Positions 17,082 through 25,533 of a DNA stretch of 64,000 bases are shown here, one piece after another. Under the pieces are notes generated by a model, which was not told where the DNA came from, ran no database searches, and saw only the letters and a list, made by a program, of their open reading frames with translations. The stretch is taken from contig NC_019779.1 in assembly GCF_000317635.1 (NCBI RefSeq), forward strand, positions 2,666,001 to 2,730,000, read 5' to 3'. How positions within the stretch are numbered: the stretch's first letter is position 1; the number at the start of each line of letters is the position of its first letter. Source of the stretch: Halothece sp. PCC 7418 (GTDB taxonomy: Bacteria; Cyanobacteriota; Cyanobacteriia; Cyanobacteriales; Rubidibacteraceae). A program made the position numbers and the translations under genes.

Positions 17082-19736
17082 GTGAGTGTTTTTCCCGCCG
17101 AATTAGATTTAAAAACGCTGTTTCCCTTTGAACTGGATAACTTTCAAATCCGCGCGATCGCTGCTTTAGAGGCGAAAAAATCCGTAGTCGTTTCTGTGCC
17201 CACAGGCTCTGGAAAAACTTTAGTCGGAGAATATGCCATTCATCGCGCCCTTGCTAGAGGGAAACGGGTGTTTTATACGACCCCACTGAAAGCACTTTCT
17301 AACCAAAAACTCCGTGACTTTCAAGAAACTTTTGGTTCGGATCAGGTGGGACTGCTAACAGGGGATATTTCTGTCAATCGCAATGCAGGAGTTGTAGTAA
17401 TGACGACAGAAATTTTCCGCAATATGCTCTACGGAACATCCATTGGAGAAGTGGGAACCTCTCTGGAAAATGTGGAAGCAGTGGTTTTAGACGAATGTCA
17501 CTACATGAATGATCCCAATCGGGGAACGGTTTGGGAAGAATCAATTATTTATTGTCCGAAAAGTGTGCAGTTGGTTGCCCTTTCTGCAACCATTGCCAAT
17601 GCGGGACAACTCACAGACTGGATTAATAACATTCATGGCCCCACAGAATTGGTTAAGTCTGATCACCGTCCGATTCCGCTCGAATTTTATTTTAGTAATC
17701 CTAAAGGATTGTTTCCCCTCCTCAACGACCAACAAACCAAAATTAATCCGCGTCTCAAACCGAAGAAAAAAAGCAATAAAACCCGCGTCAGTAAATCCGA
17801 TTGTCCGAGTTTAAAAGCGGTGGTCGAACAGTTAGCCCAACGGGAGATGCTCCCTGCCATTTATTTTATTTTTAGCCGTCGTGGCTGTGACCAATCCGTA
17901 CAGCAACTGAATGGGGTTTCTTTAGTCACTGCTGAAGAAAGTCAACACATTCAGCAGCATCTGCAAAACTTTTTAGAACGACATCCTGAAGGGGCGAGGG
18001 CAGGTCAAATTGAACCTTTAACTCGTGGTATTGCAGCGCATCACGCGGGGGTTTTACCCGCTTGGAAAGGCTTAGTAGAAGAACTGTTTACTCATGGCTT
18101 AGTCAAGGTTGTTTTTGCCACAGAAACCCTCGCTGCGGGGGTAAATATGCCTGCGCGAACGACAGTGATTTCTTCCCTCTCGAAACGAACAGATCAAGGA
18201 CATCGCTTATTACGGGCTTCGGAATTTCTGCAAATGTCAGGACGTGCGGGACGACGAGGTATGGATGAACGGGGAAACGTGGTTTGTGTGCAGACGCGGT
18301 TTGAAGGGGCAAAAGAAGCTGCTTATTTAGCTACCCAAAAGTCTGATCCCTTGGTCAGTCAGTTTACCCCCACTTATGGCATGGTACTGAACTTACTGCA
18401 ACGCCAGACGATTCAAGAAGCAAAATCCTTATTAGAGCGCAGTTTTGCGGAATATTTAGCCAATCAGAAATTGATTCCCGAACAAAAAGCGATCGCGCAG
18501 TTAACTCAAGAAATCACCCGCATTGATTTTGAAATTGCCTCCATTCCTCGGGAATACTTCCAGCAATACCAAAAACTGCAAGGACAACTGAAAGAAGAAC
18601 GCAGAATTCTTAAATATTTAGACCGTCAAGCTCAGCGCGATCGCGCTCCTGCTCTTGCTGCTGCTGTTTCAGAAGTGCGAGCCGGGGATTTACTCTATCT
18701 CAAGGGCAAATATGTCACGGTGTCTTCTCCTTTACCCGCCGTGTTAATCGATAAAGTTGCCACTGCTGGACAACCGCCTTTGTTAATCACCCTTGCTGCG
18801 GATAATCGCTGGTATATTGCCACGCAAGGAGATGTTTGCGCGATCGGAGAAGTGTTATTACCCGAATCGGCGCTCACTAACATCCGACCCCCAGCAGACT
18901 TAGAACTTAAACCTGGAAAACGGCGTAAAGGCGACGAAACCACTGCTGAAATTGCCCAACGGATGGAAAATGTCACTCCCCCTGCAGTTGATCCGCCAGA
19001 AGTGGAAGCGCAAAAAGCCAAAATTAAGGATCTGCAAAAGCGATTGAACGAGCATCCGTTGCAACAATGGGGACAACCGAAAGAAGTGATTAAAACCTAT
19101 AACCGTCGTCAACAACTGCAAGAAGAACTAGAACAACATCACAGCAATACCCGAGAAAATCAATCGCAACATTGGCGAGAGTTCATCGAGATTTGTGAAG
19201 TCTTAGAAACTTTTGGCGGGTTAGAGAATTACAAACCCACCTCCCTCGGGGAAACGGCTGCTGCCATTCGGGGGGATAATGAATTATGGTTAGGGCTTGC
19301 TCTGCGGTCTGGAGAATTTGATGAACTCAGTCCCGCCTATCTCGCTGCTGCAAGTTGTGCCTTAATTACTGAAACCCCTCGCCCTGATAGTGAAAGTTAT
19401 TTCCCCCCACCGATGCCCGTGATTCATGCTCTCAGCGAATTGCGTGGTGTACGGCGAGAATTATTTCAAGTCCAACGACGACATCGGGTTGCGATTCCCC
19501 TCTGGTTAGAACCCGATTTAATTGGTTTGGTGGAACAATGGGTGGAAGGAATTGATTGGAATGAACTTTGTGAAGCGACAACCTTAGATGAAGGCGACTT
19601 AGTGCGGATTTTACGGCGGACACGAGATTTCCTCTCCCAAATCCCCCATGTTCCTCATCTTGCTGCTTCTCTCCGAACCAATGCTCGACTGGCGGTGGAA
19701 CAGATGGAACGCTTCCCTGTTTTAGAATTTGAATAA
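17082..19736 (+). CDS. Ski2/Mtr4-like DExH-box RNA helicase
   Basis: The 884-residue helicase starts at a GTG. Motif I PTGSGKT is near residue 39, motif Ia YTTPLKALSNQK, DECH box (VVLDECHYM) near 137, SAT motif LVALSATIAN, and motif VI QMSGRAGRRG. The C-terminus holds the Ski2-like DSHCT-type domain (ATLDEGDLVRILRRTRDFLS). Such proteins in cyanobacteria and chloroplasts (ISE2-like) act on RNA maturation or decay; the precise substrate is unknown. CAAAGAAC-type heptamers lie immediately upstream (about 17050-17075), so no clear ribosome-binding site precedes the GTG. Confidence 0.85.
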   Translation: MSVFPAELDLKTLFPFELDNFQIRAIAALEAKKSVVVSVPTGSGKTLVGEYAIHRALARGKRVFYTTPLKALSNQKLRDFQETFGSDQVGLLTGDISVNRNAGVVVMTTEIFRNMLYGTSIGEVGTSLENVEAVVLDECHYMNDPNRGTVWEESIIYCPKSVQLVALSATIANAGQLTDWINNIHGPTELVKSDHRPIPLEFYFSNPKGLFPLLNDQQTKINPRLKPKKKSNKTRVSKSDCPSLKAVVEQLAQREMLPAIYFIFSRRGCDQSVQQLNGVSLVTAEESQHIQQHLQNFLERHPEGARAGQIEPLTRGIAAHHAGVLPAWKGLVEELFTHGLVKVVFATETLAAGVNMPARTTVISSLSKRTDQGHRLLRASEFLQMSGRAGRRGMDERGNVVCVQTRFEGAKEAAYLATQKSDPLVSQFTPTYGMVLNLLQRQTIQEAKSLLERSFAEYLANQKLIPEQKAIAQLTQEITRIDFEIASIPREYFQQYQKLQGQLKEERRILKYLDRQAQRDRAPALAAAVSEVRAGDLLYLKGKYVTVSSPLPAVLIDKVATAGQPPLLITLAADNRWYIATQGDVCAIGEVLLPESALTNIRPPADLELKPGKRRKGDETTAEIAQRMENVTPPAVDPPEVEAQKAKIKDLQKRLNEHPLQQWGQPKEVIKTYNRRQQLQEELEQHHSNTRENQSQHWREFIEICEVLETFGGLENYKPTSLGETAAAIRGDNELWLGLALRSGEFDELSPAYLAAASCALITETPRPDSESYFPPPMPVIHALSELRGVRRELFQVQRRHRVAIPLWLEPDLIGLVEQWVEGIDWNELCEATTLDEGDLVRILRRTRDFLSQIPHVPHLAASLRTNARLAVEQMERFPVLEFE

Positions 19737-19817
19737 AACTATAGCGCTACGCGCTAGGCAAGAGGCAAGAGTAAGGTATATAGCACTTCCCAATCTCATG
19801 AGGTACATTCTAAATTT

Positions 19818-19898
19818 TGGTTCTTTGTTCTTTGTTCTTCGTTCTTTGTTGGTTTTTAATCAATGAACCACGAACCATGAACCATGAACCATGAACAT
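19818..19898. repeat. Heptamer repeats GTTCTTT and CATGAAC
   Basis: Four GTTCTTT-like heptamers (19819-19850) are followed by GAACCACGAACCATGAACC-type heptamers (about 19862-19897). In the remaining DNA of 19737-20348 I see a TAGCGCTACGCGCTA palindrome just after the helicase stop, a copy of the AGGAAACGCTATA motif (19929-19941), a 43-nt hairpin at 20069, and no convincing gene. Confidence 0.85.
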
Positions 19899-20068
19899 CC
19901 ACCGACTCGCATTACGTACCTCAACCAACTAGGAAACGCTATAGGTGAGTTTCAACATTTTGGAATGTCCTAACCTGATTTTGTAGCGCTATATTTAAGT
20001 TATGGGTTATTTGTGATAGAGAGAGGTTTTATCAGTAACAAGAAACACATTAAAAACACTGACCAACG

Positions 20069-20111
20069 GTCATCCGCAGGCTCCGTCGTCTCACGGCGGA
20101 GTACGGATGAC
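20069..20111. repeat. Imperfect long inverted repeat upstream of the Crp-family gene
   Basis: GTCATCCGCAGGCTCCGTCG and CGGCGGAGTACGGATGAC form an imperfect stem of about 18 bp with a small loop. It lies about 240 bp before the start of the Crp-family gene. There is no U-run. It could be a terminator-like structure or a remnant of a palindromic mobile repeat. Confidence 0.5.
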
Positions 20112-20348
20112 TCGCTTTGTCTCTCAATCGACTCAGAAACACGATACTTAAGTGTGGTCACACAACTCTCAAGGTTACAAAGGATTAATCATTTGCTTAC
20201 TCAGGATTAAACTAACCTTAACAAAGGGAATTGAAAGTTATGTTAAGTTATGACTAGTCGGGAAGCGAGAATTAGTTAATAATTATAAATTAGAGAAAAT
20301 ACTGAAAAAACTTATATTCCTCTAACACCCAGCAAGAGACTCGTTGAG

Positions 20349-20915
20349 ATGGCTTTAACTACAGAATTCCCCAGTATCCCTAAACAACTGACGCGCCTCC
20401 CCTTTAGTCGCAATGATTGTATTCCCGCCCGCCCCGATTTATTGTGGTCATTGGATTGGGGAATTGTACGGACTTTGACCTGGAACGAAGAAGGAACGAG
20501 TATTATATTAGGTTACTGGGGAGCAGGTGATGTGGTGGGTCAGCCCTTATCTGGGGTCTATCCCTACCAGATTGAATGTTTGACCAGTGTAGAAGCAACC
20601 TCTGTTCCTGCCGATCAATGGTATCGCTTTATGGATGGGATTATGGCTCATTCCCAAGCCACAGAAGAATTGTTTAGTATTGTCCGTAGTGAGCGCGTTT
20701 ACAATCGTTTAGACAAACTGCTGATTTGGTTAGGGAATAAGTTTGGTCGCAGCGTGAGTCAAGGCATTTTAATTGAGTTACGTTTAACTCATCAGAATAT
20801 TGCAGAATTAATTGGGACAACCCGAGTCACCGTTACCAAGTTATTAAAAGAACTGGAAGCGGAAGGAAAAATTCTCCGACAGCAGCGACACTATATTATC
20901 CTTCGTCGGGGATAA
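20349..20915 (+). CDS. Crp/Fnr-family transcriptional regulator
   Basis: The 188-residue protein has a shortened cyclic-nucleotide-binding-like beta barrel (GIVRTLTWNEEGTSIILGYW, GDVVGQPLSG) and a C-terminal winged helix (RLTHQNIAELIGTTRVTVTK, LLKELEAEGKI). The arginine-containing phosphate-binding cassette of cAMP receptors is not seen, so cAMP binding is doubtful. The closest relatives are small cyanobacterial Crp-like regulators of unknown ligand. Its ATG follows CAAGAGACTCGTTGAG, and 30 bp after its stop comes the DUF1517 gene on the same strand, so the three genes 20349-22420 may form one transcript. Confidence 0.82.
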   Translation: MALTTEFPSIPKQLTRLPFSRNDCIPARPDLLWSLDWGIVRTLTWNEEGTSIILGYWGAGDVVGQPLSGVYPYQIECLTSVEATSVPADQWYRFMDGIMAHSQATEELFSIVRSERVYNRLDKLLIWLGNKFGRSVSQGILIELRLTHQNIAELIGTTRVTVTKLLKELEAEGKILRQQRHYIILRRG

Positions 20916-20945
20916 TAAGAAAAAGACTGAATTGGAAAACCGATT

Positions 20946-21548
20946 ATGGCTGGATGGCGCGATCGCGTAGAAAAATTAAGAGGTCGGACTCGCTTTGTTG
21001 TCTTAAGAATCATGTTACACCTGTCTGGAGAGGAAGCCCCGCCCCAACTGGGTGTTTTGAACCGAGTGGCTCAACGCGCGATCGAAGAAGAAGGTGATTT
21101 AGATGTGATGGGAGAGGGATTAGTCGAAATTTGTGAATCCCTCTTGCGTATTCCCAGCAGTTGGCAAGCGGTTGCCAATGAAGGGGATGTCTTTTGGGAT
21201 GAAGGAGAAGCAGGAGACTACGTTAACGAACTATTTACAGATTCGGCTCAACGTTATCTCAGTGATGTCATTGCTGATGATAATGGAGAAGAGGAGGATA
21301 CCTTATCACTTCCCATTAGCCGTAACGTTGTCCTCATGCTGACAGTGGCTTACACCGGAGAAATGGAATCCCTTGAAACCGACTTATCTGATTTTGAAGC
21401 CCTGCAAGACGCTCTGAAAGACTTAATCAATCTCCATCACAACACCCGTTTTCGCGCTATTCAAATTCATTTCTCACCCGCTCATTTTGGTGATGAACTC
21501 ACCAACGACCAAGTCATTGAAAATTTTCCGGAGTTAATTCCCTTATGA
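20946..21548 (+). CDS. DUF1517 family protein
   Basis: The 200-residue protein lacks a membrane anchor. Its C-terminal half, VVLMLTVAYTGEMESLETDL through AIQIHFSPAHFGDELTNDQV to FPELIPL, matches the DUF1517 pattern of cyanobacterial and plastid proteins. Function is unknown. The N-terminal half is helical and acidic. It contains a HIP1 site within its first codons. The stop codon overlaps the start of the next gene by four bases (ATGA at 21545-21548), so translation of the pair is probably coupled. Confidence 0.75.
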   Translation: MAGWRDRVEKLRGRTRFVVLRIMLHLSGEEAPPQLGVLNRVAQRAIEEEGDLDVMGEGLVEICESLLRIPSSWQAVANEGDVFWDEGEAGDYVNELFTDSAQRYLSDVIADDNGEEEDTLSLPISRNVVLMLTVAYTGEMESLETDLSDFEALQDALKDLINLHHNTRFRAIQIHFSPAHFGDELTNDQVIENFPELIPL

Positions 21549-22420
21549 ACTCTTTATTTAGGCGTACTCTGATTACAATTATGGTTGTCTCTCTCACTTG
21601 GACAACCGTTGCCTGTGGCGGTAATCAACCTCAACAACGCTCGGAACAAGCCATTAACAACACAACAAATAATACTCAACGCAGTCTTCCTGATGGTAAA
21701 TATGAACTGCAACAAGCCAGTTACGATGATGTCAGTGGCGATTATCGGTTGTTCCTCTTTAATGCCAATCCCCCTGTTTTAGAACGAGACAATATCAAAA
21801 TGGCGCGATTGACCCCAGAAGAGGTAGAAAATGGGCAAAATAGCTATCTTCTAGTGGAAAATGGAGAATACTCTCTACACTTAGCGGAAGACTTTCGCAT
21901 TGAGTACATTCATGGTGTCGCTGAAACCCGTACCGATCCCAATACTGGACAAGAAGAACGAGTGATTGTCCGTCGAGAATCGAACTTCTGGACACCGTTT
22001 GCTGGTGCTTTAGCGGGTCAAGCGATCGGAAGTCTGCTGTTTCAACCGCAATATTATGTTCCCCCAGCTTATCAATCGGGGACAAGTGTTCTGACTGGTT
22101 ATGGTGGGTATGGCTCAACTTATTCCGAAGCGGTGGATCGTTACCAAGACCGCTATCAATCTCCTCCACCCTCGGTTCAAAACAAACGAGCACAAGTGAG
22201 AACCACAGGTAATATCAACCGTTCCCCATCAACCAATACCAATACACGCACTCGAACGAATAATTCAGGGCGTAGCACAGGTTCTGGAGTCGGTACGAAT
22301 ACTCTGAGAAGTAATGATAGTGGCAAGTCCTCGAAAACGCGAACTCGTAAATCCCGAGGGAGTAGTTTTGGTTCCGGAACGCGATCGCGCAGTCGCTCTC
22401 GGGGTCGTAGAAGACGCTAG
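21545..22420 (+). CDS. Putative lipoprotein with low-complexity basic tail
   Basis: The 291-residue protein begins with a signal peptide ending in a lipobox-like TTVACGG (Cys at about 24), so it is probably a lipoprotein. Residues about 50-130 form a compact beta-rich region (LPDGKYELQQASYDDVSGDY). A glycine-rich patch (FAGALAGQAIGSLLF) follows. The tail from about 220 is low complexity, rich in S, T, N, G and R, ending SRSRSRGRRRR. I do not recognise a family for it. It is coupled to the DUF1517 gene. A clear terminator hairpin follows at 22456. Confidence 0.65.
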   Translation: MNSLFRRTLITIMVVSLTWTTVACGGNQPQQRSEQAINNTTNNTQRSLPDGKYELQQASYDDVSGDYRLFLFNANPPVLERDNIKMARLTPEEVENGQNSYLLVENGEYSLHLAEDFRIEYIHGVAETRTDPNTGQEERVIVRRESNFWTPFAGALAGQAIGSLLFQPQYYVPPAYQSGTSVLTGYGGYGSTYSEAVDRYQDRYQSPPPSVQNKRAQVRTTGNINRSPSTNTNTRTRTNNSGRSTGSGVGTNTLRSNDSGKSSKTRTRKSRGSSFGSGTRSRSRSRGRRRR

Positions 22421-22455
22421 AGGTAAAACCAGATCATTCACAATAAGGAGCTGAC

Positions 22456-22490
22456 AGGGGGATCGCTCTCGATTAAACATCCCCCTCTTT
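22456..22490 (+). terminator. Terminator after the lipoprotein gene
   Basis: AGGGGGAT (22456-22463) pairs with ATCCCCCT (22479-22486) and is followed by CTTTCTC. The remaining spacer to 22794 shows no gene, tRNA or repeat that I can recognise. Confidence 0.75.
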
Positions 22491-22794
22491 CTCGCCATCA
22501 ATAAATTGATCGCGTGGAGAAGTCAATTTCCGTTATGAGGAACTTACTCAAACTTGACCATAGCTTCTAAAAGCCTGATAGAGTCTGATGTCCACTTCCT
22601 GCTTCCTTTCCATTGGATCTTTCCTAGCAACGTCGGCGTTATCTAGTCCACAGGCTAACACGATGTAACTCACCGCTAAAAATGACTTATCCTTTAACTG
22701 TCTTGGTTATCGATCAGTTAAACTCAGCCACCCCACGATTATAGTATTTAATTTGACCAACTAAGTTAAGAAATGGTTAACTTTTAACTTTCTG

Positions 22795-23484
22795 TTAAAA
22801 GCCCTCTAGACGGCGAGAGACTTCATCTTCCAAGGTCATATTATCCATTTTCTCATCTAAACTTTCTGATGGACTTTTAGACATTTCATACAAGGCTTGG
22901 ACTTCTGCTTGTCGGTCACTGACTGCTTCCTTCGCTGCTTCAAACTGAGACTTTGCCGAATCAATATTGTAATTATTATTAACTGCTGCCATTTGCGATA
23001 AGGCCTGATTGACTTCTTGAATCGCTTGCATATTAGCAAGTTCACTTTTATAAGTTTCTAACTTTTCTTTTTCTCGGGTCAGTTGTTCCTTTGCTGCTTG
23101 CACAAATTTCTCTGCATTTTCAACATTTTCCTTGAGTTGAGGTAAAATCTTTTCTAACTGGATCGCTTGGATCATCGTTAGACGAGCAGCTTCTGTATTC
23201 CCCTGAGCCTTTAAGGTTTTCGCTTTGGTTTCTAAGTCTTTGAACTCTTGAACTTTAGCGCTATAGCGTTCTTCCGCTTGTTGATAATTATTCACTTGTA
23301 CTGTCACTGCTTGGGTGAGTTGTTCCACTGAGTTTTGCATTTCCTGCAATGAGGCTTGCGCGGTACTGACTGCTTCTTCTTGTTGCGAAGGTTCAGAAAT
23401 GCCGAAAAGCCAGTTCCAAGTGACAATAATAAGCCTCCCTGCTCTTTCGCCAAAGAAACCATAAATAAACTTTTTCATACCCAT
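22795..23484 (-). CDS. PspA/IM30-like coiled-coil protein with hydrophobic N-terminus
   Basis: The 229-residue protein is almost entirely helical and coiled coil (residues about 38-205), with the long antiparallel hairpin pattern of PspA/Vipp1 (LTMIQAIQLEKILPQLKENV and neighbours). The N-terminus MGMKKFIYGFFGERAGRLII is hydrophobic and unlike the amphipathic helix of standard Vipp1, so it may anchor or insert in a membrane. The C-terminus ends DEVSRRLEGF. Assignment to PspA/IM30 is moderate. By family knowledge a role in membrane maintenance is plausible. An alternative start is the Met at residue 3. Confidence 0.6.
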   Translation of the reverse strand: MGMKKFIYGFFGERAGRLIIVTWNWLFGISEPSQQEEAVSTAQASLQEMQNSVEQLTQAVTVQVNNYQQAEERYSAKVQEFKDLETKAKTLKAQGNTEAARLTMIQAIQLEKILPQLKENVENAEKFVQAAKEQLTREKEKLETYKSELANMQAIQEVNQALSQMAAVNNNYNIDSAKSQFEAAKEAVSDRQAEVQALYEMSKSPSESLDEKMDNMTLEDEVSRRLEGF

Positions 23485-23596
23485 TGTTCGTTCTTGTTGT
23501 TGTGATGTGTTTATGCCAAAAATTCAGAAGTGTTTCTTTGCAGTGTATCGAATTTTGGGCTGACATTGACCTCTAAATCAATTGTAAATCATCCCC

Positions 23597-23727
23597 CCTT
23601 CACCCCCACCCCCCTTACATCCCCGCTATTAGGGGAGAGAGAGGGGGTTTCCCCTAACCTCCTCACCCTTGGCTCTGGCTTCAATAAGGGGAATCCCCCT
23701 AGCTGCCCTTTGTCAGGGGGGAAAATC
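23597..23727. repeat. Dispersed C/G-rich palindromic repeat, copy B
   Basis: Two modules lie side by side. Module 1 (23607-23647) reads CACCCCCCTTACATCCCCG, then a palindromic arm, then GGGGAGAGAGAGGGGG. Module 2 (23650-23727) contains CCCCTAACCTCCTCACCC and TTGGCTCTGGCTTC. Module 2 matches copy A at 14634 in inverse orientation. Module 1 matches a segment inside the tnpB gene at 43694. The spacer 23485-23769 holds nothing else that I can identify. Confidence 0.8.
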
Positions 23728-23769
23728 AAGTTGTTACATAAGAATTAGGACTGCTATATCAACTCTAAT

Positions 23770-24954
23770 TTAGCCAAGACCCATCCTTTCAGGAGTTTTT
23801 TGGAGGACGAAGAAAAAGCCTAAAAACAGGGCTGGTAAAACTAGAAAAAATGTAACCAGATATCCTAACGCAGCCAACTTATATCGGGTTGCCATATCCG
23901 CTAAAAAACGCGCTCCCTTAATTGGAATATCCCGGATCATCGGTGTGGAATAAATGATTAAAACCCCCAAAGAATTATAAAGGAAGTGAACAAGAGCAAT
24001 TTCTAATCCTGGTAAAGCTGCATTCCCTGTAAAAGCAGTTGCTGCAAGGAGGGCGGTTAAACAAGTGCCAATATTTGCCCCTAAAGTAAATGGATAAATT
24101 TGTTCTAAAGTAAATACACCATTACCCGCTAGAGGAATCATTAAACTGGTGGTTGCAGAAGAGGATTGAATTAAACAAGTGATTCCCGTTCCTGCTAAAA
24201 TACTAATAACAGGATGAGTGCCGATCGCGCTGTTTAAAATCAGTCTTGCTTTTCCAATTAATAAGTATTTTAAGAGTTTACTGAGATAAAAAATACTGCC
24301 AAAAATCAAAACAAGACCAAAAACAGCTAAAGCAATCCCATCTAGTTTCGGCGGTAAGGATTGAGTGAATCTCAAGACTTGATTCAAAAGTGGATTAATA
24401 AACCAATCTAAAATATTGAAATCAAATAAATTCCAGCTTGAACCGAAATTGATTAATAAATTTCCTAGATATTTAGCACTATTTTCCAAGCCATGAAACA
24501 TAATTTCTAAGGGAAAAAATAATACTAAACAGCAGAAATTAAAGCAATCATGAATGGTTGCTGCTGCAAACGCTCGTTTGAACTCTTCTGAAGCGTTGAG
24601 ATGTCCTAAACTAACAATGGTATTGGTGATGGTTGTACCCACATTTGCGCCCATAATGATGGGAACGGCTGTTGAAACTGGTAAACCCCCTGCTACTAAA
24701 CTCACCGCGATCGCGCTAACCGTACTCGACGATTGAATCAAAGCAGTGGCTAAAATACCAATCATTAACCCTAAAAACGGATTGCTTGCAAAGGCAAATA
24801 AGCCTTCTGCTTCTGAGCCAAATGCAAACTCAAAGCCTGTACTAATCAGACGAACACCAACTAAGAGAAAATATAAAAGTCCACTAACAGCAATCCAGTT
24901 TAAGACGGAATGATTGCGCCATTCTTTTAAAGAATTAAGAAAAAAATGATTCAC
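23770..24954 (-). CDS. Na+/phosphate cotransporter family protein
   Basis: The 394-residue membrane protein has the two inverted QSSS repeats of the Na/Pi (NptA, PF02690) family: LATALIQSSSTVSAIAVSLV near 70-90 and GITCLIQSSSATTSLMIPLA near 255-275, each followed by a GANVGTT or GANIGTC motif. About nine helices are visible. It lacks the C-terminal PhoU-like domain of some bacterial members. It should import phosphate with sodium, which would suit a sodium-rich habitat. Its start overlaps the stop of the upstream Uma2 gene by four bases (ATGA), so the two are translationally coupled. Confidence 0.88.
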   Translation of the reverse strand: MNHFFLNSLKEWRNHSVLNWIAVSGLLYFLLVGVRLISTGFEFAFGSEAEGLFAFASNPFLGLMIGILATALIQSSSTVSAIAVSLVAGGLPVSTAVPIIMGANVGTTITNTIVSLGHLNASEEFKRAFAAATIHDCFNFCCLVLFFPLEIMFHGLENSAKYLGNLLINFGSSWNLFDFNILDWFINPLLNQVLRFTQSLPPKLDGIALAVFGLVLIFGSIFYLSKLLKYLLIGKARLILNSAIGTHPVISILAGTGITCLIQSSSATTSLMIPLAGNGVFTLEQIYPFTLGANIGTCLTALLAATAFTGNAALPGLEIALVHFLYNSLGVLIIYSTPMIRDIPIKGARFLADMATRYKLAALGYLVTFFLVLPALFLGFFFVLQKTPERMGLG

Positions 24955-25529
24955 TTGAATGTCACTTGATCATAAATATCAGCCCAAGAAATCGTCATTC
25001 CACCTCCCCCTAATGTCAAAATGGAATCTAACCCTTGATACTCCGTAAATAACCATTGGTTGGTATCAGTTTTACGGTAATGTTCAATTCGGGGAGAATA
25101 CTGATCAATTAAAACATATTCTTGGAAAGAAGGAATACTGCGATAGAACTTAAACTTCTCATTTTTATCATAATTTTCTGTTGAATGAGATAAAACTTCT
25201 GCAATTAAACAAGGATTGGTTATTGTATCTTTCCGTCCTGCTTGTAATTGTATTTCTCCTTGGATAACCATCACATCAGGGTAAGTATAGGTATTTTTTT
25301 CGGGAATCCAGAGTCGCTGATCTGTTACAAAAACACTATATCCTTTACCTTTGAAACCAAAATTCAAAATTGAACCAAAGTTGAGGACAATTCTACCGTG
25401 ATTCGGTGTTGAGCCTACCATCTTTCTGATTTCACCATCAATATATTCATGACGTTCTTCTGAAGTTACTTCAAAATCAAGATATTCTTGACGGGTATAT
25501 TGTTTTTGTTCAATCGGTTGAGAAATCAT
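24951..25529 (-). CDS. Uma2-family (DUF820) putative endonuclease
   Basis: The 192-residue protein has the Uma2/DUF820 PD-(D/E)XK-like core: YIDGEIRKMVGSTPNHGRIV, then TYPDVMVIQGE (PD), NPCLIAEVLSHSTENYDKNE (ExK-like) and FYRSIPSFQEYVLIDQY. Uma2 genes are greatly expanded in cyanobacteria and their substrate is unknown. Four bases overlap the downstream Na/Pi transporter gene, and only four bases separate it from the end of the upstream UPF0182 gene. All three probably share a transcript. Confidence 0.88.
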   Translation of the reverse strand: MISQPIEQKQYTRQEYLDFEVTSEERHEYIDGEIRKMVGSTPNHGRIVLNFGSILNFGFKGKGYSVFVTDQRLWIPEKNTYTYPDVMVIQGEIQLQAGRKDTITNPCLIAEVLSHSTENYDKNEKFKFYRSIPSFQEYVLIDQYSPRIEHYRKTDTNQWLFTEYQGLDSILTLGGGGMTISWADIYDQVTFK

Positions 25530-25533
25530 GAAA

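Noticed and set aside
20013-20210. Short plus-strand ORF upstream of the Crp-family gene
   Set aside because: It is made largely of a long inverted repeat, has no ribosome-binding site and no recognisable protein pattern.
23530-23748. Plus-strand ORF rich in P and L
   Set aside because: It lies entirely in the C/G-rich palindromic repeat; the composition explains the open frame.
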